Part shown: piece after piece, positions 37,624 to 47,200 of the stretch
How the letters are laid out: each line of letters begins with the position of its first letter
Position numbering within the stretch: the first letter of the stretch is position 1
Assembly (NCBI GenBank): GCA_012931725.1
Contig: CM022948.1
Coordinates: 68,860,444-68,924,443 of the forward strand
Length of the DNA: 64,000 bases
DNA from: Litsea cubeba
Lineage: Eukaryota; Streptophyta; Magnoliopsida; Laurales; Lauraceae
Direction: 5' to 3'
The notes under the pieces: generated by a model
Told to the model about the DNA's origin: nothing
The model's input: the letters and a program-made list of their open reading frames with translations, nothing else
Database searches by the model: none
Translations under genes and position numbers: made by a program

Positions 37624-38292
37624 TGGAGCAAGACACAGTGCTCACAGACTGAATATATGTGAAATCCAACCCCAAAGCTAAATCAAAATTGAAATCCAGC
37701 CATAATAACTAAACAGATCTTGAAAAAAAAAATCCAATAAATACGTCCAGGTCACTTGAAATTGAGCACAGAAGAGGGTTATGGGCCCCACTGAATGATC
37801 AGATTACAGATCACGGGCACAGGGAGCAAGCTGATCAAAAGAATCCAAAAAAAAAAGGTCCAGGCGACCTTGAATCTGGGCACAGATCTGATCTGTGGGC
37901 CCCACTAGATGATCAGGGGGAAGATTAGATCACACAGTGATCTCTGCCTCAAAACTCCGAAACTCCTCCAAGTGAATAATGAAGAAAGCTTGCGAAACCA
38001 GAATTTTGAACGGTCTTGATGAAAACTTTTTGCTTGTAAAGGAGACAAGTGTAGATTGGAGAGAATGGCCTACCTCAAATGATCAGAAAATTTTGAAAAA
38101 ATGTGCAGAACTCCTAGGATAAATGGATGACCAGAATGGGGAGATTTCTCTGATGTAGAATGATCATCAACAGATGGGCCACCTTTGATCACAGTAGTGC
38201 AGTGCTTCTCATAGCCGAATACAGTATTCTCCTATCAGTTGATCAGGGCTCCTCTTATGCTTGGATGAACAGATCGATGGGCTCTGATACCA

Positions 38293-38887
38293 TATAAGAT
38301 TATCCAGAACTAACCAGAAGCATACAAGAAGCTAACCAGAAGCATACAAGAGAGAGAAGTATTGCAAGAGAATTTTGTATATCATTGTATTGACGATGAG
38401 TACATATATAACACTGTAGCCTAAATTAGTGGACCTGATTAAGAACTGATTAGAAGATTACATGCATAGTTAAGGAAACTAATATCTATCTAATATCTAT
38501 TGACAACTCATACAATGTTGACTTGTGGGCTGACCCAATACATGGGTTGTGGGCTGACCCATTGGTCGAGCCGACCTGCTGCTAACCTGCTTATCAGAGC
38601 TAACCAGAAGCATACAAGAAGCTAACCAGAAGCATACAAGAGAGAAATATTGCAAGAGAATTTCGTATATCATTGTATTGACGATGGGTACATATATAAC
38701 ACTGTAGCCTAAATTAGTGGATCTAATTAAGATCTGATTATAAGATTATATGCATAGTTAAGGAAACTAATATCTATCTAATATCTATTGATAAATCATA
38801 CAATGTTGACTTGTGGGCTGACCCAATACATGGGTTGTAGGCTGACCCATTGGTCGAGCTGACCTGCTGCTGACCTGCTTCTTTACA
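38293..38887 (-). repeat. tandem LTR pair at the 5' end of the copia element
   Basis: The inner LTR (38293-38592) starts TATAAGATT, where TG has become TA, and stops at CTGCTT, lacking the last seven bases. The outer LTR (38593-38887) starts at ATCAGAGCTAACC, lacking the first nine bases or so, and ends in the expected CTTTACA. The joint thus misses about 16 bp spanning one LTR end and the next LTR start. No internal sequence lies between them, and the target duplication AAAAT is outside the outer one. Confidence 0.85.
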
Positions 38888-38998
38888 AAAATTACATCCA
38901 TATCCCTTAAAACTTATAAATAAAATAAAAAATCAATGAAACATTATGGTACCATCACGTCAGCGTTCACAACCATAACCTATAATATAAGTTGCCAA

Positions 38999-39307
38999 TT
39001 AAGTGTTATCATCTTCAGGATGTTCGTATAATACAACCTGAGCCTTAATTGATCCTTTTGGCAGGAGAACAAGTTGTTCATGAAGTGAACTCAATGAAGC
39101 CACTGAGTTTGCTTTATAGACGTGATTTTCCCCTCCAAATCTCATGATAACTTCCTTATGAGTGAGTGAGTGACTAAATCCATGGTCTCCAATAAAATAG
39201 CTTTGTGTAGGAGAAATTTCACTACACTCATTTGGTTCTCGCTCCCATAAAATCCATTCATCCTTGTCATCTTGAGATGATGAAAAACAACTGATGACTG
39301 CATCACC
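38999..39307 (-). CDS. terminal exon of an unrecognised minus-strand gene
   Basis: After an acceptor (CAATAG), the minus strand is open for 102 codons and ends at TAA (39001-38999). The translation looks like real protein: DEWILWEREPNE, SYFIGDHGFSHSL, MRFGGENHVYKANSVASL, LLPKGSIKAQVVLYEHPEDD. I do not recognise the family. A copia element inserted 111 bp past the stop and a solo LTR sits 18 bp before the acceptor. The exon itself is intact, unlike everything around it, so the gene may be recently damaged or may still splice across the LTR. A further exon candidate lies at 42500-42594. Confidence 0.5.
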   Translation of the reverse strand, partial: GDAVISCFSSSQDDKDEWILWEREPNECSEISPTQSYFIGDHGFSHSLTHKEVIMRFGGENHVYKANSVASLSSLHEQLVLLPKGSIKAQVVLYEHPEDDNT

Positions 39308-39325
39308 CTATTGTTCCTTGGTTCA

Positions 39326-41334
39326 TGTCACGACCCGGTCCCGAGATTTGATTAGCTCGGACGAACCTCGAGTCGTGAGTGCATACTTACTCCCGTAAAT
39401 TCCGAATTAACAAAAGTTAATACGAACTCACAAGGGATATCACATACAAAACCTGTCAAATGTATAAAATTGCGGAAACTATACATTGACGAAAGTATAA
39501 TATAAAAACTTTACAAACAGTAAAGTCCAATATACAAATCCATTCTATGATCATTAATGAAGTCAACCACCGCATACTTAATATAATACGGGGACTTCAC
39601 TTACATTCCAAAACTATCTACATTCCAAATTTATTCATTCGCACACTGGGATCAGATCCACTCGATTAACCCTCCTGGAGGTATCGGGCGGGTATCTTCC
39701 GCTGGCGGCTCGGCCTCGGCAGGACCGGCACAGCCATCTGTGCCTGTGACATTCATCCATAATACCATGAACACAACGGTTCAACAAATACATACATGTT
39801 ATGATAATTCTAGCTATCACATAATCCATTGAAACAATTCAATTCATATAATATTTCATTCATATTAACGGATCCAGTAATATCAGTCAATTGATATCTA
39901 CTTGGACACTCTTTATTCAAGGGTTGTCAAATGGTATGGAATACATCAGTGTCTTGATTAGAGATCACTAACTTCCACGAGGTTCCGGAACACCTCAAAC
40001 ATCTACTGCAGCAGAAATGGTTCATTATGCAATTCATAATCAGTATAGTTCACTCAGTGAGTTGAGAACTAAGTTCATATGACAATTAACTAATTTTTAA
40101 TCAGACTTCTAAGCCAAACAAATGAGTGAAACAGTCATTTTCCAATACACATACTATTTGGGATGAATATTATTTGTTAATCATGTATTCGGAAAACTAA
40201 GTTTACACCTATGAAGGCTTAGACATTAACAGATTTCAGCCTTTATACATTAGGCTTCAACTGAATGCATTTCTGCACATCGTCGATCAGGTCGTCGGTC
40301 ACCTATCGGTTGACCGACAGCTTCAGGTCGGTTGACCGATGATGCATCGGTTCAAATTTCAAAGAGCTGAAATTTACTGAACTAAATCTTCATATTGTCG
40401 GTCGACCGACCTCATCATATCGGCGGACCGACGATGCGTCGGTCCAAAATCCAGAGAGCTGGATTTCACTGAAAAATAACAGGTTTTAACCTGTCGGTTC
40501 GTTCGTCGGTCGACCTGTCGGTCGACCGATAGCACACAGAAGCTCAGTTCGAGCTTCAGGTTTTCTGAAGCCAAACTTTTGGCTTTTGATCCATTTGTGC
40601 TCTAATCATTCTAATACATCATAATTCATAAAAACATGTAAGTACTTGCCTCTCTTGATGCTAAATCCACAAAAACCCTTTTCGTGTAGTTTGAGCTTGA
40701 GATCAAGTTTCTTCAATCCAAACCTTGCAATTCCAAGGAAGAAAATGAAGATGATGAAGATCTTCTTCAAACAAAACTTCACAAATCCTTGCCTTGGTGC
40801 TTGTTTATGAGAAATTGAAGAAAGAAAGAAACAATGAAGTGAACAAAGAAGAAGAAAGAAGGAAGAAGCCAGCTGCTGGCATACAGTTCCTTCTCTCATC
40901 TCAGCAGCTCATGCTTACTTGAACATGAGTCATAACACACTTTTGCATTTAAACTCCCTTTGATTAACTGAATTTCATTTTAAGTCAAATGAAGATCCAT
41001 TTGTTCCATCTTAATCCAAATGATATCATGTGTATGATGAAAGTTCATGTACTCATTGAAATACACATGATAGTATAAAGTTTCACCAAATTTGACAAAC
41101 TACATATAAACTTGTATTTACGGAAAAGTCCTTTATTACACTAAGTTGAGTCTAAAACTCAACTTAATGAATTTCATGCTTTCCAAATTATGTCATCAGA
41201 CTTTAATCCTTCTTTTGAGATCAATTTGATCCAACTTAATCATTAATCACATTTAAGTTAACTAATCACGCTTAATCCTTCTTAAGCTCGATTAATTAGA
41301 GTTAATCAAGATTAACTCGGGAAGGGGTCTCACA
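39326..41334 (-). mobile_element. 2009-bp solo LTR with GTTCA target duplication
   Basis: It starts TGTCACGACCCGG and ends GGGGTCTCACA on the plus strand. The 5-bp duplication GTTCA is at 39321-39325 and 41335-41339. By comparison with the end of the 28598-31238 LTR, the ...GGGTCGTGACA side looks like the 3' end, so it is probably on the minus strand. Inside, 40280-40530 is rich in CGGTCGACCGAC-type palindromes. No coding. Confidence 0.8.
40285..40535. repeat. cluster of GGTCGACCGA palindromes in the solo LTR
   Basis: TCGGT(C/T)GACCGA and close variants occur about seven times in 250 bp. Two copies of an AGAGCTG.A.TT.ACTGAA segment lie between them, so the cluster is built from a diverged ~110-bp repeat. 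These CG-rich palindromes contrast with the AT-rich rest of the LTR. Confidence 0.65.
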
Positions 41335-41457
41335 GTTCAAGAGTGGGAATCCTTTCAAGGTGTCAAATTGTAATAGTATTAGATTTGAAGTGAATAGTGA
41401 TTGGTTATTGATCAACAAGATTGTAGAAATTACTTGAGGTCAAGTAGACCAACCGTG

Positions 41458-42499
41458 CAAGGATGAAAATAGCGGTAGCGGCGGGCGTAGCGGCCCGCCG
41501 CCAAACCGCTACGAAGCGGGCAATACGTAGCGTAGCGGGGATACGTAGCGGCGTAGCGGTGCGATTTGAAAAAATTGCCTAAAAAATCTGAAAAAATTCT
41601 AGAAAATCCAGAAAATTGTAAAATGAAAGAATATGTGGTTCTTTTGCAAAAGTAAGTAAGAAAAGGGGGCGTAGCGGTGCCCTCAATATATGAAGTCCTG
41701 TATCGCTGTATAAATAGAAAATAATAATAATGATTAGTTTTTTCACATGTATTCATGTTTCTTAGTCATACTAACTTAGAAAGTAATGGAAAGTTCATAA
41801 AAAAAAAAAATAGAACATAAAATAAAGGCATAAGACTTAGTCACTTAAGAGTTAGGTCATTACTCATTAATGAACATTGAATAATTAAATATCAATAATT
41901 CAACATTCTAGGTTCAAACTCAATCAAGTGAATGAACTATGAAGTTATGAAGTAATCAATAATCAACATTCAACATTCAACACCAATTTAAAAATGACAG
42001 AGTAGAGAGTTAGTGAAGGAAATAGGAATACCTTAGTCACTAGCACAATGAGGGTTCTTTATAAAATATTTTAATTAAGACCAATTTGAAATCCAGTAAT
42101 TATAGGTAACTATATCTTTACTACTATACAATTTCAAACATAATTAAACAGGTTTAATATCTTATCTAGCAAGTTATGATAATAATAGACATCCAAGCAC
42201 AAAAATGGAAAGACAACCAGCAAAAGAGTCTTCACTATCATGGTCAAGTATGATCATTTTGTCTTCTTGATTACAACTTTCTCAAAAACATGCGCTTCGC
42301 AGAGGGGGTCCGGGGGTATCCCCGGTACGTGGCGGCTTTGTAGCAGTCGCCACATTTTGTAGCGGCCGCTACGGGCGGCCACGGATGCGACGGCCGATAT
42401 TTCGGCGGTGGCGTGGCGGTATCCCCCGCCACGGCCGATATATCAGCCGCCACGCTACATGGCGGCAGCGTCGCGTGGCGGCCGCTTTTTTCATCCGTG
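41458..42499. mobile_element. non-autonomous hAT-like element with GC-rich subterminal repeats
   Basis: The left end is CAAGGATGAAAATAGCGG and the right end, reversed, is CACGGATGAAAAAAGCGG. The flanking 8-mers CAACCGTG (41450-41457) and CAACCTTT (42500-42507) match at six positions, consistent with an aged 8-bp hAT duplication. Both subterminal regions are packed with GTAGCGGC-like repeats (41468-41560 and 42325-42485), while the middle is AT-rich. No transposase. Confidence 0.65.
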
Positions 42500-42594
42500 C
42501 AACCTTTGAGTTTCTCCAGGCAAGTAAAGTTCCAAACTCTGAAGAAGTTACATATGTCAGCAAGACCATTGTGATTGTCAACTCCCAACTGCAA
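42500..42594 (-). pseudogene. exon-like fragment of the unrecognised minus-strand gene, cut by the hAT-like element
   Basis: After an acceptor (TAACAG) the minus strand reads LQLGVDNHNGLADICNFFRV and WNFTCLEKLKG before running into the hAT-like element. Beyond that element (41449 downward) the sequence continues CTACTTGACCTCAA|GTAATT, which offers a donor and suggests the original exon end. The translation has protein-like character, but I do not recognise it. Linkage to the exon at 38999-39307 is inferred from strand, order and spacing. Confidence 0.4.
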
Positions 42595-43355
42595 CTGTTA
42601 TCAAATGTGGGAGTGTAATAGGGAAATTCTCAAGATATCGCAGTAATTGTTACAAAACAGAAAACAAATCATATAAGATCATCACCAAGCTCAAAACCAA
42701 ATTCATCAACATCTTCAAAAGGGCCCGTTTATTGGATTGAGTATTGAATTTCTAGAAATTCTAAGCAAATTGGCCTTTTTGCCAAAGAGGCTCAAATTGA
42801 AGGGGAAAAGATCAACAATACTTTTTGATTGTCTCCGCTTTTTTTTAGAAACTATCACCTAGCATCACATAAAGGCCTTGTTCGTTTACTTGGTGCGTGT
42901 GTGTGCAAAGATTAAAAAAGTTGAAGATATGAAAATAGCCATAAAATAGTTTCTCCATTTTGTAGGGAATGAATGTCACCGCCCTAGTAAATCAAATTCT
43001 ATGAAAATTAAGATCATATTTGTATCCCAACGTCCTTTACTCCTTGCTTCTTATCATTTTCACTCCTCCCCTCCATAAAACACCCACAGTCGGTGTTGTA
43101 AAACTCGGCCGAGGCCATTATGGAGTCGCTTCAGGAGGAACTCGGCCAAGTGATATTTAGAGAAATGATTTCTAATTTCTTTCTTCTATTTGTATGAAGA
43201 GGAGAAAGTTCGGTTTTTTATTTCTCTCTTTCTTAATCTCATTTTGAGAATTTAAGATTCTTCAATTTGCAAAGAAAATCAATGGTCAAATGGTCTCATA
43301 AAAAAAGACTTAACAAGAATCCTATGGATTTTTTTTATGACTTTTAGAGGTTTAC
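42595..43355. other. intergenic or intronic DNA with possible MITE ends
   Basis: A short run on the minus strand near 42668-42716 reads EDVDEFGFELG and may be another exon piece. GGGCCCGTTTATTGG (42721) and AGGCCTTGTTCGTTTACTTGG (42872) resemble hAT-MITE termini, but their partners were not found. Confidence 0.3.
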
Positions 43356-43608
43356 TGTAAGAAACCATTACTTAGGTGATGTGGGGCTTTACTTTACCAA
43401 CACTCCCTCTCACGTGGGGCCCAACATATTTCATAGACGGACCTGCTACGTGGGCTAAACGAGAACGACGGGATCGGAACCCGCTCTGATATCATGTAAG
43501 AAACCATGTTACAACCCAAAAACTTAAGCTCTTCGGTGGCCCAAACAATATATATGAAGCATTGCCAAGTGCATTACTTAGGCGATGTGGGACTTTACTT
43601 TACCAACA
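43356..43608 (-). mobile_element. miniature TRIM element (253 bp)
   Basis: On the minus strand there is a 114-bp terminal repeat (43608-43495), directly followed by a primer-binding site TGATATCAGAGC (43494-43483). About 80 bp of non-coding interior follow, then a polypurine tract GTGAGAGGGAG, then a second, shortened terminal repeat (43402-43356, 47 bp). Both repeats share TGTTGGTAAAGTAAAG, CCCACATC.CCTAAGTAAT and GGTTTCTTACA. The 3' repeat has lost 67 bp between two short matching ends. There is no coding capacity, as expected for a TRIM. No target duplication was recognised. Confidence 0.7.
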
Positions 43609-44283
43609 CGATATTGAATTCGATTCTGTTCACGATAGGATGGAGAATTTCCATTGCTGTTTGATCAGTTCATGAGAAAAAAACTCAGGCAAAAAACAGC
43701 CCCCCACCCCCCAAACCAATTAGATGGGAAAAAATAAACAAAGATCAAAATAGAGATAGAGGACATGAAAATTCTCAAATGGAATCCCCTCCGTAATGCG
43801 CGCTTTCTCCATGAAAATCTCGCATGCCAAGGACTGATAATGAATGGTTCTCATTCAAAATCCCGCAAGGATGCTGTGCAAGATTTCCGTAGGGTGGGAA
43901 AAAAATACAAATAAAAAAACTCTTAAAAACGGTAACAGCAGATAGGAGAAATTCAGAAACCATCATTTCTACTAAAATCTGTGTAATCAACTCCGGTTCA
44001 TCCCAGATCGGTGCTCTGTACATGTCCGTGGTTTATGTTTAAGGTTGTAATAGCTACTAATCATGCACAAGAGTAATAATTTAGCAAATATCCGAGAATT
44101 CAATTTATGGAATCAGTTCAAAAAAGCAGTAATTTGAATAACAAGCTTTCTATCTTATTTCCCCATGCAGTATGGGAATCAAATTTATTCATACATAATC
44201 GTTTTGTAATACAAATCTACAATTGCCATAGTAATCTCTATAAAAGATGATAGAATAAGACTCAAGGGATGCCTATACACCAA
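43609..44283. other. downstream region of the heparanase-like gene
   Basis: This includes the likely 3' UTR of the minus-strand GH79 gene just below 44284. A minus-strand open frame at 43775-44023 shows no motif. Homology to the 26-kb duplicate begins at about 44247. Confidence 0.35.
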
Positions 44284-47200
44284 TCATCTGCAAGCTGGAG
44301 CCTCGAAGTTTGGGAAGGAGATGAATGCGATGGATAAAGGAGCCATATATATAGGTGAGTATGCATCAACAAGAATAGGATTCAACGTGGGGATATTCCC
44401 ATCATCACTAAGCTCCAAAGGACTTCCATTGAGGACCATAGTTTGGCTTTGGAGGTACCCGTCCTTGGGTGTTAAATGGTACTCTTCTCTCTGTGTTGTC
44501 GTCTCCAACACTTTCCTTCCAACCCATGCAACTGTCTTCTTTAGAACACGCACAAAAGAACTGTCACTGACAATGGTATCAATGATTGGCATTTCAATGT
44601 TCCTGGAATTTCGGACTGAAACATGAAACTTGGTGGTTTTGCTTAGATTAATCAACAGTAGCGTCACACCTGCCTATAAGAAAACTCAAATCAGAGGCTT
44701 CAATCCACGACATCCTATATGAAGGAAACCAAAGAACTGAATTTTCCAATATTGAGCATTTAACATAGAATGACAATGCAATAATCTTCGAACATAACAG
44801 CTAAAACTTGATGACCACTCATGGCACTATCGAAATCGGGTCTGTTCTTATAAAATTAAGGCTAAAGGTTCAACCATCTCATTCCTAATTTCTAAAAGCA
44901 GAAAATGGAAGAAAAGGTTGTGTGATTTCAGCGCGTAATAAACTGATTGAATAATAATGGCTCAACAGGTCTTGTATATCAGGTGAAATTATTATGATTT
45001 AACAAGACCAGAGTGGAGTTCCACTACAGCTCTTATTTGAGTTTGCTTGACTCAAAGAAAAACACCAAAAAATCTATACTGCTTTTGAAATAGTATAAGA
45101 AAGTGAGGGTCATCTTCAAAGTAGACATGGAAAAGGCATATGATCAAGTAGAGTGCAGCTATGTGGATTACATGCTTCGGGGGTTTGGGTTTGGCTAAAA
45201 GTAGCGAGCTTGTATTTTAGAATGCATTTCGTCTTCCTCTTTCTCCTTGTTGGTGAATGGTTCACCGTGTCATTTTTTCAGAGCTTCTAGGGGGTTAAGG
45301 CAAGGTGACATGCCCTCTCCATTTTTGTTCACCATGGTTGTGGAGGCTTTGAGTGCTTTGTTTTGAAAGGCAAAACAAGGTGGCTTCATTAGGGGCTTTG
45401 AGGTTGGTAGAGGTGAGGAGGCCATTAATCATCTCCAGTTTGCAAATGATACTATCCTTTTTAGCTCCTCAAAGTGGGATGAGGTGGTGGTGTTGAGAAG
45501 GATTCTTAGATGCTTCAAGCTTGAGTCTGGCTTAAAGATTAACATATCAAAGAGCCTGGTGGTAGGGGTGGAGTGTCCCTTAGAGGTTGTGTAGTCCATG
45601 GCTAATAATCTTCGTTGCAAGGTGAGGGTGCTGCCTTTTCTGTACCTAGGGTTACCCGTTGTAGCCCGATCTAGATATAAAGCCATGTGGGGTCCGGTGG
45701 TGGAGAAATTCAAGAGGAAGTTGTCTATGTGAAAAATGAATTATCTTTCTTTAGGTGGTCGAGTAACCTTAATTAAAGCTTCCTTATCAAATCTTCAGGT
45801 GTACTATATGTTGCTTTTTTTTTTATGCCTGCTGCGGTAAAGGATAGGTTGGATCGTTTTGGAGAGTTGAAGTTCAATGTTAATGGGGCATGCCAAGGGG
45901 AAATCATTTCCGGCGGGGGTGGGAGGGGCACTTCGTAATAGTGATGGTGTTGTTCTTGCCTTATTTTCTAAGCATATGGGTTGTGTGGAGTCTAATGAAA
46001 TGGAAGTGATGGTTATCTTGGAAGCTTTTCGTATCTTCACCTCTTCCTCTTTTCAAGAGTGACTGATTCTTGAAAGTGATTCTTTGAATTCTATCTCTTG
46101 GGTGTTGACTACCAAGTTCCCGTGGAGGTTTCAATTTTACTTCAACGAGATATTAGCCATCTTGTCTTCTCTCGGTGTGAGATTTCACCATGTGCGGAGT
46201 TTGGCGAACGCTTGCAGACTCTTTGGCTAAACAAAGGGTGGATAGATCTTCTGATTTGGTGGCTGTTTTTAGTGTTATGTTGTTATTTCTTTGGTTTTGT
46301 TCTGGTATAATTCTTTTATACCATATTTTGGTTTTTCCTTCCTCAGGTAGGGTGTTTGTTTCTCATTGTTCTTTTCAGTCTCCTTTTTTTAATAAAATTT
46401 TTAATTACAGATGAAAAAAGATCATGGAAAAAAGAAAACAAACAGTGCCGAAACAGTTGCATGTCAGAGGCCCCATACTCTTTTCAAAACCAACTAACAT
46501 TTAGTAATAAAGTAGGGATAACTGAAAATATCAAATGACTTTTATTTTCCCCTTATTTGTTCTCCCATCTCTAGTAGTAAACGAAAATTAATGCCAGATA
46601 AAAAGGAGTACGGGTCCCATGCAATCCATGTATTAGGCTATTAGCGTTGGGTTTTTTTTCATTTGCTTCTATATTCTATGCTCATGTTGCTCGGGATACA
46701 GCCTTGATATTAAAGAAGAAAAAGAAAATAGCAACTACACATTCTATCCTTGAAGCTTGGTTGAAACAAGTGTGAACAAGATCCGACCAATCCAAAAATA
46801 AGATATTCAAGAAACCGTATCTCATCACACAACTGGTATGCCAGGGTAACTTTGCAGAGAAAACCAAATTGTCAATTAGATTTGTATTAAGAAAGCCTAT
46901 CTTGTGGGTCGTGACAGAACTGAGCTGCCAAGAGAAAACCACATAAAGAATTAGATTTGTATCTAAGAAAGCCTATCTCATGAGTCGTGAACAAACTGAT
47001 ATGTCAGGGTAACTTTGCAAAAAAAACCAAATTAACGATTAGATTTGTCATACTTTTCCTTTCGAACAATGAGCATAGGTGCGTAAAAATGGAGACCCTT
47101 TGAAATTAACAGCAAGAACATTCTTCCCCATCAGACGATGCCACAAAAGTGCACTGAAGAAAAACAAAAACAAAGTTACGATTCATATTTAGGCATATTC

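Larger units (their letters stand above)
33139..38887 (-). mobile_element. Ty1/copia retrotransposon with three LTRs, decayed
   Basis: The element is flanked by AAAAT at 33134-33138 and 38888-38892. On the minus strand the order is LTR (38887-38593), LTR (38592-38293), primer-binding site TGGTATCAGAGC at 38292-38281 (complementary to initiator tRNA-Met), gag, protease, integrase, reverse transcriptase and RNase H. A polypurine tract GAGAGGGGG follows, then the 3' LTR (33445-33139). Domain order integrase-before-RT defines Ty1/copia. LTRs differ from each other at roughly 3-4% of positions. Gag and pol carry several stops and frameshifts, and the protease catalytic Asp is lost, so it cannot move on its own. 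Confidence 0.9.
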
